Both the position numbers and the translations under genes were made by a program. The notes under the pieces are model-generated. The model was not told the DNA's origin, did no database searches, and saw only the letters and a program-made list of their open reading frames with translations. From Pasteurella sp030783905 (lineage in GTDB: Bacteria > Pseudomonadota > Gammaproteobacteria > Enterobacterales > Pasteurellaceae), in assembly GCA_051122655.1 (NCBI GenBank), contig CP182107.1, positions 744,001-808,000 on the forward strand: 64,000 nt of DNA. The letters are read 5' to 3'. Shown piece by piece: positions 41,641 to 50,487 of this stretch. The stretch's first letter is position 1, and each line of letters begins with the position of its first letter.

Positions 41641-44600
41641 CTACACCACTTTTTGCAGTTTAGCTGGAATGCCTTGACGGACTGCAGAACCACATACCCA
41701 ATCGACCCAAGGGGAAATAATTTCTTTGGTACTATCCAATAAACCTAACTCATTGATATTCAAGCCACGCTGAATTTGTACCGCACCTTGAATTTCTTTT
41801 CCATCAATGACATAACTTGTGGCACCTAATTGTTTATGCCCATAACCATGTTCAATGGCAATTGTCCCCTTGATGACCCCATCCATCACAATAATTTGTA
41901 CGATCCCTTTTCCACCCGGTGTACTGAGTTCAACGAAATCACCGTGTTGGAATCCCTGTTCCACGGCATCTTGCTGATTCATTGCCACAATGCCATCAGG
42001 TTTAATGCTGTGTAAGCGGAGTAACGGCGCCGTGATACTGCTCATTAAATTCGACTTGAATGAAATCAACTTAAATGGCCATTCTTTGCTTGGATAGTGA
42101 CTTTCGAGCGTTGAATTATCCGCAAATTGCGGTTCAAAATACTTCGGACAGCCGTGGTAATGTTGACCCGTTTGCGCGTGTTTCGCTTTAGCAACCGTTT
42201 CATTCCAAATTTGTAGGCAATGTTTCCAACGTGCTTGCATATTATCTTCTTGCCAAGCGCTGTCATAAGGGGCAAAACGTCCCCCCTTACAATAGATATT
42301 CGCCACCTTCAATACTTCCTCTGCTTTTAAAGTTTGCTGTAATTTTGGCATTAAGCGTTGCACGCCAGTTAATAACAAATCCTCTTCGGTGGCATCATTC
42401 ACTGGCGTTTTCCCGTCATACGCAATATTAGCGGCCGCACGTAAAAAATAGTCCTCAGTACAATTCAATGGGTAGCTATTTTTCTGCTTATCTGTAATGG
42501 CATGTTCACCAAAACCCGGCAGATCCATTGCTTTCGCAATCGCGATAATAAAGTTTTCCATGCAAATCGTTTCGCCACTGGCAGTCTTCGCGTTTTTTGA
42601 TTGAATAATAGGCCAACGTGCGGTACTCGTTTTGGTCGGTACCCCTGCCCATGGGGTACTAAAGCCCCAACTTTCGAAATTATGTGTATCTGGCACAATA
42701 TAATCCGCCAAGGCAGTGGTCTCATTCATAAAGGCATCCACCGCAATAAAGAGCGGTAAAATACGCGGATCACGTAATTTTTCATCCGTAATGTGATGAA
42801 TCCCGGTCATACCATAAATCGGGTTACTCATATGGCTAATCCACGCTTTGAGTGGGTAAGGATAACCTTGTAATGCGGAAGTAATCATTTCTGACATTTG
42901 ACCACCTACAAAAGGATACCAAGCGGCTTTAGCTGGGTAAGGGGACTGCCCCTGTTCTACTTTCCGCTTAAATTCGCTTGATTTTTCGTAAGCACGTTTA
43001 CTGCGCGCTAAGTTTGTCCCCTTCGGCTTGACCATATTCGAGAAGTTAGCTAGGTCATAGCGCGGACCCGCACCAAAATCTTTAAATTTTCCGCCAGACA
43101 TACTCATGCCACCTTTTTTGTTCATATTTCCAACCATGGCATTGAGTAAGAGAATTGCCCACGCAGTATAAAAACCCGTCCCATGCATCGTGCCCCCATG
43201 GGTTACCACTGTTGCACGATGTCCGTGTGAGGTAAATTTTTTCGCTAGTTCAATGATCGTCGCCACAGGTACACCACAGTGTGCGGCATATTGTTCGATA
43301 CTGTGTTCAAAACAAGATTCTTTAAATAATTGCAAAGCGGATTTCACTAAAACAGTCGTCCCCTCTTTGAGCGTCACCCTTTCTTCCACAAAAAGGATCG
43401 CACGTTGACTCTCTTTTGCGGCAATTATTGCTCCTGTTTGTTGATCTTTCACCAAAATATCCCCATCCTCAGGCTTCTCTGGTGTTGGACTCTCCATCAC
43501 ATCTTGCACGCGCAAGGCTTGTCCATAGCGTTTATGCGTCGGATCAGCGATAAATAAATGCGTGGCATTACAAAAACTCACCGCATTAACTTGTTGCATT
43601 GCATATTCACTCGGCATGGCTAAGTAATCCGCATTATAACGCTCATTTTCAATGATCCAGCGTAACATGGCTAAAGATAAAGACAGATCAGTCCCCGGTA
43701 TAATCGGTACCCAACGATGCTGATTGACGGCACGGCTTGAACTTAATTCTAAACGTGGCGCGACGACAACATAATCAAACTTGTCTTCGGTACGTTGTTT
43801 CGCTAATTGACGCGCTTGACGTTTAAAGGGGTTACCGGCTTGCGCTGGCGAGGTGCCCATAAATAAAATAAATTCAGCGTGATCCCAATCCGGTTTCGCA
43901 TGTGCGTTGTTCTCGAGGTCATTCATAAATGCCCCCGATCCCGCACGATAAGATAAGCCACAAAATGAACCATGTGAGGCAAAGTTGATGGTGCCAAAAC
44001 TGTTATTTGCAAACCGTTTCAATAGAGGTTGACGCCCTTCAGGTCCAGCAAAAGTGACGAGTAACTGGTTCACTTTCGCCCCAAACTCGGGATTATCTTG
44101 ATCAACGGGGGTTTGTAAATCGCGAATTGCCTTCAATCCCTCCACATGTCCTTCGCCAAACAGATCACCACCATTCACTACTTCATCCACTAATTGCTCA
44201 AAACTAATCGTTTGCCATTTTCCTTCGCCCCGTTTGCCAACCCGTTTTAAGGGGTGTGTTAGTCGATAAGGACTATTAATTCCTTCTAAGAAAGCCGCGC
44301 CACGTGCACACGCAGTGGAACGATTAGCTAACCCACTTTCCCCCGCCACGCTTAATTCAGCTTGTTGAATAGATTGGTTAAAATCCAGATAATGGTCAGC
44401 CGATAAGGGATGATAAGGATTACCGTTAATACGCAATACTTGATTTTTGCCTAAATCCACCCGCGCGCGTAAACCACATAAGGTCCAGCAGCCCATACAC
44501 TGCGTGTTGCACACCACTTGGTGACTATTACTGATTAATTTGCCTTGTTGCACTTGATATTCTGCTATCAGCGAATTGCCATTTATTTTATCCTGTGTAG

Positions 44601-44730
44601 GTGCACCCGATGTGCCCGCCAGCAAACCTGTTGCCATCTCTTTCACTTTCGATGAATAACCCGCTACAAACGCTGTTGCGGTACCAAGTACAAATCCACC
44701 TTGTAATAAGTTCCGTCGTTGCTTATTCAT
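41641..44730 (-). CDS. ttrA: Tetrathionate reductase catalytic subunit TtrA
   Basis: A 1,029-residue periplasmic molybdopterin enzyme (Salmonella TtrA about 1,020) that reduces tetrathionate to thiosulfate. The Tat signal is NKQRRNLLQGGFVLG at the N-terminus. The 4Fe-4S motif is CMGC..CWTLC-like (Cys78, 81, 85) with STACARGA (Cys141). SFCGLSYRAGSGA (Cys about 256) probably supplies the Mo ligand. Long stretches match Salmonella TtrA, for instance VGKRGEGKWQ, GGDLFGEGHV and MGTSPAQ. I use the ATG at 44730, with GGGGGAA upstream; it overlaps the ttrC stop as ATGA. The frame stays open 26 codons further but those belong to ttrC in another frame. Confidence 0.93.
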   Translation of the reverse strand: MNKQRRNLLQGGFVLGTATAFVAGYSSKVKEMATGLLAGTSGAPTQDKINGNSLIAEYQVQQGKLISNSHQVVCNTQCMGCWTLCGLRARVDLGKNQVLRINGNPYHPLSADHYLDFNQSIQQAELSVAGESGLANRSTACARGAAFLEGINSPYRLTHPLKRVGKRGEGKWQTISFEQLVDEVVNGGDLFGEGHVEGLKAIRDLQTPVDQDNPEFGAKVNQLLVTFAGPEGRQPLLKRFANNSFGTINFASHGSFCGLSYRAGSGAFMNDLENNAHAKPDWDHAEFILFMGTSPAQAGNPFKRQARQLAKQRTEDKFDYVVVAPRLELSSSRAVNQHRWVPIIPGTDLSLSLAMLRWIIENERYNADYLAMPSEYAMQQVNAVSFCNATHLFIADPTHKRYGQALRVQDVMESPTPEKPEDGDILVKDQQTGAIIAAKESQRAILFVEERVTLKEGTTVLVKSALQLFKESCFEHSIEQYAAHCGVPVATIIELAKKFTSHGHRATVVTHGGTMHGTGFYTAWAILLLNAMVGNMNKKGGMSMSGGKFKDFGAGPRYDLANFSNMVKPKGTNLARSKRAYEKSSEFKRKVEQGQSPYPAKAAWYPFVGGQMSEMITSALQGYPYPLKAWISHMSNPIYGMTGIHHITDEKLRDPRILPLFIAVDAFMNETTALADYIVPDTHNFESWGFSTPWAGVPTKTSTARWPIIQSKNAKTASGETICMENFIIAIAKAMDLPGFGEHAITDKQKNSYPLNCTEDYFLRAAANIAYDGKTPVNDATEEDLLLTGVQRLMPKLQQTLKAEEVLKVANIYCKGGRFAPYDSAWQEDNMQARWKHCLQIWNETVAKAKHAQTGQHYHGCPKYFEPQFADNSTLESHYPSKEWPFKLISFKSNLMSSITAPLLRLHSIKPDGIVAMNQQDAVEQGFQHGDFVELSTPGGKGIVQIIVMDGVIKGTIAIEHGYGHKQLGATSYVIDGKEIQGAVQIQRGLNINELGLLDSTKEIISPWVDWVCGSAVRQGIPAKLQKVV

Positions 44731-45776
44731 TGTTTTCCCCCAGAAAAATGAAGTGCGGTCAGTGCCGTAGAAAAGCCCCACCAAAGCACAATGCCAAGAC
44801 ATAGCCATAGGCTAAATACCGAAAGAATGCCCATGACACCATCGATATGCCACGTTAATTGATATGGATTGATTAAAGCATTGTATTTGGCAAGACGTTG
44901 TACCTCGATCAATAAAATCCAGCGCATGAGCCAAGTTAATGCTAAAGCGAGTAACACCATCAGCCCTTGTAGCCATAAAGGTTGAGTGAACCATAGCCCT
45001 ACCAGTAATCCGCTTAAAGTCAACACAACAAGCAACGGTAACGCACTCATTTGCCACAATTGCGTCAGCTGAAGTGCGGTCTGTTCCGATGTAAAATAGA
45101 CACCCAACACCCCCCCGATACATATCATCAAACTGAAAAAGGTCAGTATTGAAAAATAGCTCGTGCCGTTCTGTTGACTGAACCGTGTAATCAAAAAGCG
45201 ACAAAGTAGGCATGCACTCGGCAGCACACTAAACAAGATCAATGGCATAAGCCAAGCGTGATGCCATAACGGACGTGCCTCCACTACAAACACTTCCATC
45301 GTGGTATAAACCAAAATGGACAAGGCAGACACAAAAGCAAACATGCGGAAAATTGTTGTCCAACGCACTATATTCAATTTGCCCCAATAGAGAAAATGCA
45401 AAAATTGAGGTAAATACTGTTGTGGAATAGCTTGGCGTAATAAACATAAAAAGTAGCCGATCACTGCCATGGTAAAGAGCGGTAAGAAAATCGCCCCCCA
45501 TGCCATCCAAGACCAAGGTGTCAGGTGTAAATAAAAATGGACAATGCGACTTGGTTGATGCAAATCTGCTGTTAACGCAATCGGTGCCACAATCGTACAA
45601 CTTAACGCGATAGCAATAGCCATCAATTCGTGCTGAACATTTTTCTCGACTTTATGAATGAGTAAGCCAACCAATACACAAGAAAAAGCTAAACCAATAA
45701 AAAAGAAATAACTCACCGCCCAAGGTAACCAAGCAATGGCTTGGGGTTCAACCAGTATTTCACGAATGATCATCAT
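44727..45776 (-). CDS. ttrC: Tetrathionate reductase membrane subunit TtrC (NrfD type)
   Basis: About 349 residues with some nine membrane helices, of the NrfD/PsrC quinol-oxidising family. It should anchor TtrAB and pass electrons from menaquinol to TtrB. The family start AIAWLPWAVSYFFFIGLA and the segment LTPWSWMAWGAIFLPLF are visible. The ATG at 45776 overlaps the ttrB stop; the next codon is also ATG (45773) and has better spacing from GGAGG, so either may be used. The 3' end overlaps ttrA by four bases. Confidence 0.9.
   Translation of the reverse strand: MMIIREILVEPQAIAWLPWAVSYFFFIGLAFSCVLVGLLIHKVEKNVQHELMAIAIALSCTIVAPIALTADLHQPSRIVHFYLHLTPWSWMAWGAIFLPLFTMAVIGYFLCLLRQAIPQQYLPQFLHFLYWGKLNIVRWTTIFRMFAFVSALSILVYTTMEVFVVEARPLWHHAWLMPLILFSVLPSACLLCRFLITRFSQQNGTSYFSILTFFSLMICIGGVLGVYFTSEQTALQLTQLWQMSALPLLVVLTLSGLLVGLWFTQPLWLQGLMVLLALALTWLMRWILLIEVQRLAKYNALINPYQLTWHIDGVMGILSVFSLWLCLGIVLWWGFSTALTALHFSGGKQ
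44751..44759 (+). repeat. DNA uptake signal sequence core
   Basis: Exact AAGTGCGGT in the last codons of ttrC. Confidence 0.85.
45072..45080 (+). repeat. DNA uptake signal sequence core
   Basis: Exact AAGTGCGGT within ttrC, 321 bp from the copy at 44751. Confidence 0.85.
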
Positions 45777-46507
45777 CTTTCCTCCATTCCTTGCCATAGC
45801 ATAGCTTGCCCTTGTACTTGATTGACAAAGGCCTCATCCAGTCCTAAATAAAACACATGCGGGATTGTCCCTGAATCAGGTTTTAAGACTTTAAGCTGCG
45901 TTTTAAACGCAGCAACCATTTGGCTAATCGTGCTATTGGGATCACGTAAATCACCAATAATCCGTGCACCGCCCACACAGCTTTCAACACAAGCGGGTAA
46001 TAATCCCACTTCCAGTCGATGTGTACAAAATGTACATTTATCCGCTGTTTTCGTTTCTTCGTTAATAAAACGGGCATCATAAGGGCAGGCTTGCACACAA
46101 TAGGCACAACCGATACAACGTTCATTATCAATCACCACAATCCCGTCTTGACGTTGATAGGTGGCTTGTACTGGACAAACTGGTACACAAGGTGGGTTAT
46201 CACAGTGATTACATAAACGTGGCAACAAGACATTATTAATCACTTGCTTTTCATCACTGACCTCATATTGACGAACTGTGGTTCTAAACTCCCCTAGCGG
46301 CGTCGCATTTTCAATTCCGCAGCTAATCGTACATGATTGACAGCCGATACAACGACGTAAATCCACCAACATGGCATAACGATGTGCTTCACTTCCCTCG
46401 CGTCGAGCAGGTTGAAAAGCAGTGTCTGCTTGAGTAAAAGGAATAAATGCTTGCCCCACACTCAATAACGATAAATTTTTGAGAAAAATACGCTTACTCA
46501 TTTTCAT
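45773..46507 (-). CDS. ttrB: Tetrathionate reductase iron-sulfur subunit TtrB
   Basis: About 244 residues with four 4Fe-4S clusters: CIGCQSCTISC, CNHCDNPPCVPVC, CIGCAYCVQAC and the split set CTFC..CVESC. It relays electrons from TtrC to TtrA. The N-terminus MKMSKRIFLKNLSLLSVG has KR where Tat signals have RR; Salmonella TtrB is a known natural Tat substrate with the same change. I start at the ATG at 46507, which has AAGGAG 6 bp upstream; the ATG at 46501 is an alternative, and an upstream frame to 46633 is not family sequence. First gene of the ttrBCA operon. Confidence 0.92.
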   Translation of the reverse strand: MKMSKRIFLKNLSLLSVGQAFIPFTQADTAFQPARREGSEAHRYAMLVDLRRCIGCQSCTISCGIENATPLGEFRTTVRQYEVSDEKQVINNVLLPRLCNHCDNPPCVPVCPVQATYQRQDGIVVIDNERCIGCAYCVQACPYDARFINEETKTADKCTFCTHRLEVGLLPACVESCVGGARIIGDLRDPNSTISQMVAAFKTQLKVLKPDSGTIPHVFYLGLDEAFVNQVQGQAMLWQGMEER

Positions 46508-46593
46508 AGTTAGCTCCTTCTTAGTTATAATTCTTCGTGCAATTGCGTTATAATTTTTCTCGTATTGTTCAGGAAGGACAGCGGAAAAACTAT

Positions 46594-46607
46594 TGTGGTT
46601 TTCCACA
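46594..46607. promoter_or_regulatory. Inverted repeat in the ttrB-ttrS promoter region
   Basis: TGTGG-TTTT-CCACA, midway between the divergent ttrB and ttrS starts and overlapping a possible ttrB -10 (CACAAT on the minus strand). It is a candidate TtrR binding site; this is inference from position only. Confidence 0.4.
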
Positions 46608-46623
46608 TAAAAAGTGAGTGAAT

Positions 46624-46637
46624 TTGATTTCAATCAA
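46624..46637. promoter_or_regulatory. FNR-type site between ttrB and ttrS
   Basis: TTGATTTCAATCAA is a perfect match to the FNR consensus TTGAT-N4-ATCAA. It lies 117 bp before the ttrB ATG and 16 bp before the chosen ttrS start. A ttrB transcript starting near 46585-46589 would place it about -41 to -45, the class II activation position. Salmonella ttr genes are likewise FNR-dependent. Confidence 0.82.
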
Positions 46638-46652
46638 GAAAAGGAAGAAAAA

Positions 46653-48368
46653 GTGAAAAAATGCGGTTCATTTTTAAAAATGTTTATTTTATTACTCAGC
46701 TTCATGCCGGCACTTGTTTATGCACAACAATGGAAAGTTGGGATTCTGGCACAACGTGGTGTCGCGTACACCCACGCCACCTGGCAACCTTGGATAGATT
46801 GGCTTAATCAACACCTCACACCACATCAATTCACCCTAGTCACCTTAGATCTTAATGATCTGATACATGATCAAGCACAAGGTGTCGATTTTATTCTATC
46901 CAATCAAGCACAGTTTTTTTATCTCAACAATAATGAAGTGCGTTGGCTAGTTACCCTACGTTCCCCAAGGCAAATCCAATCTTCCACCATGGGCAGAATT
47001 GGTAGTGCAATTTTGGTTCGTCACGATAGTCCATTTCAGCAATTAACCGATTTACGCGATAAAACCTTAAGTGCGGTAGGTGACAATGCTTTTGGTGGTT
47101 TCCTCCTCGGCTATAACGAACTCTATCAACAAGGCTTAGTGGAAAACAAAGATTTCCAACTAAAATTTACCGGTTTTCCCGTGGATAACACCCTATTACT
47201 CCTACAGGAGAAAAAAGTGGACGCGGCGATTGTGCCAGTCTGTATTTTAGAAGAATTAGTCAAGGAAGGGGTGGTAAAAAAAGAGGACTTTCGTCTTCTG
47301 GCGGGCAAAAACAATGCATTAGGCTGTTTAGCGAGTACTGAATTACTACCGAATTGGTCTTTAGCAGCGCTTCCGCAAGTACCCGATGCGCTTGCCTCAA
47401 AGTTGGTTACCCTGTTACTTAGTGACGTACCCGCACACTTGCCACAATGGACACCACCTTACTCCACCTCACAAGCTGATACAGTATTACGTGGGCTGTA
47501 TAAACATCCACAACAAAACCTCTGGAACACGACAAAATACTGGTTACAGCAATATCAAGGTTGGATTATTTTTATTCTCTTATTACTTGTTATCAATTAT
47601 CTTTGGATCAGTTTTCAAATTCATCGCAAAACTAAAGCGTTACAACATGCTTATCGCGACATGCGCCAATATGAACAACAACTGGTCCAAGCCGATCGTT
47701 TAAGTATTTTAGGCGAAATGAGTACCGGCATTGCCCATGAAATCAATCAGCCTTTATCCGCCATTCGCATGTATGTTGAAGGGGTAAAATACCATTTGGG
47801 GCAACTGCCAGCAGAAAAAAATACCGTTGAAATCTTAGACAAGGTATTGCAACAAGTTGACCGTAGCGCCGATATTATTCGTAATTTAATGAATTGGGCA
47901 AAAGGCAAAAAAGAGCACCACGCGGAATGTATTGTACTTAAACCTTTACTACAACGTGTCGTCAGTTTTATGTCGTTACAAAGTCAGCAAACTACACAAC
48001 TCTACTTAGACTGTCCGCCCTCGCTCAAACTTAAAATCCAAACAACCTTACTAGAACAAGTTTTGTGTAACTGTTTGCTCAATGCTGCACAAGCCGGAGC
48101 AACTGTAGTAGAAGTGAACGTTAAGGCCGTAGGTGAATACATTTCGATTCATATTGTCGATAATGGTTCAGGATTCAAATCAAGTGAGCTTGCCTTTCCG
48201 TTTGTCCCTTTTCGCAGTAGTAAAGCAAATGGGCTAGGTTTAGGTTTGGTGCTATGTCAACGATTAATGCGTTCCATTAATGGCAACATTACTTTACATA
48301 ACCGCCTTGATCAACAAGGTGCAGAAGTGATCTTAACATTACCAAATAAAGTGGGGGAAACATGTTAA
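46653..48368 (+). CDS. ttrS: Tetrathionate sensor histidine kinase TtrS
   Basis: About 571 residues. A signal-like N-terminus ends near PALVYAQQ, then comes a PhnD-type periplasmic binding domain (about 28-290) starting WKVGILAQRGVAY. One membrane helix follows (about 303-322, WIIFILLLLVINYLWISF). The kinase core has LGEMSTGIAHEINQPLSAIR with the phosphoryl His (about 363), the N-box NCLLNAAQAG, VDNGSGF and NGLGLGLVLCQ. I choose the GTG at 46653 because AAGGAAG sits just upstream and it gives a proper signal sequence; a start further upstream at 46614 lacks these and would overlap the FNR site. It overlaps ttrR by 7 bp. Confidence 0.9.
   Translation: MKKCGSFLKMFILLLSFMPALVYAQQWKVGILAQRGVAYTHATWQPWIDWLNQHLTPHQFTLVTLDLNDLIHDQAQGVDFILSNQAQFFYLNNNEVRWLVTLRSPRQIQSSTMGRIGSAILVRHDSPFQQLTDLRDKTLSAVGDNAFGGFLLGYNELYQQGLVENKDFQLKFTGFPVDNTLLLLQEKKVDAAIVPVCILEELVKEGVVKKEDFRLLAGKNNALGCLASTELLPNWSLAALPQVPDALASKLVTLLLSDVPAHLPQWTPPYSTSQADTVLRGLYKHPQQNLWNTTKYWLQQYQGWIIFILLLLVINYLWISFQIHRKTKALQHAYRDMRQYEQQLVQADRLSILGEMSTGIAHEINQPLSAIRMYVEGVKYHLGQLPAEKNTVEILDKVLQQVDRSADIIRNLMNWAKGKKEHHAECIVLKPLLQRVVSFMSLQSQQTTQLYLDCPPSLKLKIQTTLLEQVLCNCLLNAAQAGATVVEVNVKAVGEYISIHIVDNGSGFKSSELAFPFVPFRSSKANGLGLGLVLCQRLMRSINGNITLHNRLDQQGAEVILTLPNKVGETC
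47069..47077 (+). repeat. DNA uptake signal sequence core
   Basis: Exact AAGTGCGGT inside ttrS. Confidence 0.85.
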
Positions 48369-48940
48369 TTCATCTGGTCGATGATGATTTAACCGTTTTG
48401 GATGCGGCACGGTTTTTATTAGAACAAGCCGGTTATTCAGTCAAAACTTGGTCAAATAGTCAGGAATTTGTGAATAACGCACCGCTCTTTGAACCGGGTG
48501 TCGTTTTACTGGATATGAAAATGCCATTGCTCGACGGTCACCAAGTACATCAATTTTTATGCCAACAGCAAAGTACACTTGCGGTAATCATTATGACAGG
48601 GCATGCTGATGTGCCGATGGCAGTACAAGAATTAAAACAAGGTGCGGTCGATTTTTTACAAAAACCCATCCAATTCTCGCAATTACAAGCTGTACTAAAA
48701 ACGGCAATACAAGTCACACAATCGCGCTACGAACGCTATAAAATTCAGCATTGCTATGCCCAACTAAGTCGAAAGGAATTGGATATTTTGGGATTATTAA
48801 TTCAGGGGCAAATTAATCGCCAAGTGGCTGAAACGCTAAATATTTCTGTGCGAACCGTGGAAGTGCATCGCGCCAATATTATGCAAAAAATGCAAGCCCA
48901 AACTATTGCCGAATTAATCTATAAAACGGTGCAACTGTAA
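48362..48940 (+). CDS. ttrR: Tetrathionate response regulator TtrR
   Basis: A 192-residue FixJ/NarL-like regulator. The receiver domain has acidic residues in LVDDDL, the phosphoryl Asp at 51 in VVLLDMKMP, the conserved Thr in IIMTGHAD and Lys in FLQKPIQF. The C-terminal LuxR-type helix-turn-helix (about 130-190) reads LSRKELDILGLLIQG with VAETLNISVRTVEVHRANI. It should activate ttrBCA when TtrS senses tetrathionate. Overlap with ttrS indicates cotranslation. Confidence 0.92.
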   Translation: MLIHLVDDDLTVLDAARFLLEQAGYSVKTWSNSQEFVNNAPLFEPGVVLLDMKMPLLDGHQVHQFLCQQQSTLAVIIMTGHADVPMAVQELKQGAVDFLQKPIQFSQLQAVLKTAIQVTQSRYERYKIQHCYAQLSRKELDILGLLIQGQINRQVAETLNISVRTVEVHRANIMQKMQAQTIAELIYKTVQL

Positions 48941-48945
48941 GCAAA

Positions 48946-48967
48946 CAGCAGAGGATTGCCTCTGCTG
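48946..48967. terminator. Hairpin between convergent ttrR and dapB
   Basis: Arms CAGCAGAGG and CCTCTGCTG around ATTG. T-runs are weak on both strands, so terminator strength is uncertain. Confidence 0.55.
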
Positions 48968-48974
48968 AATTCGA

Positions 48975-49787
48975 TTAAAGGTGATTTAAATCGAGTACAT
49001 CGGTCATATCAAATAACCCGTTCTCTTTCTGGGCAAGCCACTTCGCAGCACGTACCGCCCCTTTAGCAAAAGTCATTCGACTGGTCGCTTTATGTGAAAT
49101 TTCGACACGCTCCCCAATATCGGCAAACCATACGCTATGTTCACCGACAATATCACTGGCGCGTATTGTGGCAAAGCCAATCTCATCGCGCTTGCGTTCA
49201 CCGGTGATACCGTCACGTGCAAATACACCCTGTGTTTTCAAATCGCGTCCTAGGGTTTTCGCAATATGCTCACCCATCGATAAAGCCGTCCCAGAAGGCG
49301 CATCCACTTTATGACGGTGGTGAGCTTCGATAATCTCAATGTCACAATAATCGCCCATGACTTTGGCGGCTTTTTCTAACAATTTAAACACCAAGTTCAC
49401 CCCAACACTAAAGTTAGAAGCGAAAACAATACCGATATGGTTTGCTGCTTGCTGAATTTTTGCTTTACCAGCATCATCAAAGCCAGTTGTGCCAATCACC
49501 ATATTTTTGTGCTGTGCAACGCAGAATTCAAGATGGGTTAACGTCCCTTCAGGACGGGTAAAATCAATTAACAGGTCAAACTGATCTTGTTGGCTTGCTA
49601 AATCATCGCTAATTTTCACCCCAAGATGGCCAACATTAGCTAATTCTCCAGCATCTGCACCTAACAATGATGATCCTACACGTTCAAATGCAGCACCTAA
49701 GACGACGCCTTCCGTTTCCGCCACAGCTTGAATTAGCTGGCGCCCCATTCTGCCACCCGCACCAACAATTGCTATACGTAATGTCAT
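48975..49787 (-). CDS. dapB: 4-hydroxy-tetrahydrodipicolinate reductase
   Basis: About 270 residues. It reduces the cyclic intermediate to tetrahydrodipicolinate in lysine and diaminopimelate synthesis. The nucleotide motif IAIVGAGGRMGRQLI is at the start, then FTRPEGTL, GTTGFDDAGK, and EIIEAHHRHKVDAPSGTALSMG (seen here in parts), which holds the catalytic His and Lys. I place the start at the ATG at 49787; the ATG at 49796 would add three residues, matching E. coli length (273), but has no spacer to its GGGG. It lies 41-50 bp after the RhtB-like gene on the same strand and may be the last gene of that run. Confidence 0.95.
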   Translation of the reverse strand: MTLRIAIVGAGGRMGRQLIQAVAETEGVVLGAAFERVGSSLLGADAGELANVGHLGVKISDDLASQQDQFDLLIDFTRPEGTLTHLEFCVAQHKNMVIGTTGFDDAGKAKIQQAANHIGIVFASNFSVGVNLVFKLLEKAAKVMGDYCDIEIIEAHHRHKVDAPSGTALSMGEHIAKTLGRDLKTQGVFARDGITGERKRDEIGFATIRASDIVGEHSVWFADIGERVEISHKATSRMTFAKGAVRAAKWLAQKENGLFDMTDVLDLNHL

Positions 49788-49837
49788 ATCTCTCATCCCC
49801 TTTTACTTTTCTTGTATCACCTGCCACCACAATGACA

Positions 49838-50479
49838 TTATTTTTCAACCACTGAGATCATTTCTCCGATACCACTGTATATTAAATACACACCGAACAA
49901 CAGAAAAATCACGCCAGAAATACTATCAATATATCGGCTATATTGACTATAACATTGTTTTGCTCGCGAACCCGAAAACACAATCGAAATCACATAAAAA
50001 TACAGAAATGTTTCGAATACAATGATCAAAAGTGCGCTGACAATTTGCCATGTTTGCGTCAAATTGACTAACACTAAGGACATCACACTGGCAAAATAGA
50101 TCACCGCTTTGGCATTGGACAAATTCACTAACAGTCCTTTGGTGATTTCTTTTTGAATACTGGTTTGCCTATTTTGTTGCTGTTCAGTAGGTTGATCAAA
50201 AACCACATTTTGGCGATTTTTTAACATCAGGTAGCCTAAATAAGCTAAATACCCACCCCCTAAGCTCATAACCACGCCTTGTAGAAGCGGTGTAGTATGA
50301 AATAACAAGGCTAAGCCTAAAATCGAGGCAAGTGCCCAAAATAACACGCCTAATGTAATGCCAACGACACCACAAAGTGCGTTGCGACGTGAATTACTGG
50401 CCGCTAATCGGCTGACATAAAAGAAGTCAGGGCCGGGCGAGATTAAACCGAAAAAATGCACAATAATGAGATTTAACAT
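49838..50479 (-). CDS. LysE/RhtB-family amino acid exporter
   Basis: A 213-residue membrane protein with about six helices. The family signature near the N-terminus is GLISPGPDFFYVSRLAASNS, followed by GVVGITLGVLFWALAS and the GGGYLAYLGYLMLKNR segment. Members export homoserine, threonine or similar compounds. AGGAGAGG lies directly before the ATG at 50479. It is 8 bp after pgpA, so it belongs to the ribH-nusB-thiL-pgpA run, and dapB follows. Substrate not determinable; closeness to dapB hints at an aspartate-family amino acid. Confidence 0.85.
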   Translation of the reverse strand: MLNLIIVHFFGLISPGPDFFYVSRLAASNSRRNALCGVVGITLGVLFWALASILGLALLFHTTPLLQGVVMSLGGGYLAYLGYLMLKNRQNVVFDQPTEQQQNRQTSIQKEITKGLLVNLSNAKAVIYFASVMSLVLVNLTQTWQIVSALLIIVFETFLYFYVISIVFSGSRAKQCYSQYSRYIDSISGVIFLLFGVYLIYSGIGEMISVVEK

Positions 50480-50487
50480 CCTCTCTC

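Noticed and set aside
44731..44808. Longer N-terminus for TtrA
   Set aside because: The extra 26 codons lie inside ttrC and would place the Tat signal internally; the ATG at 44730 has a strong ribosome binding site and the signal at its start.
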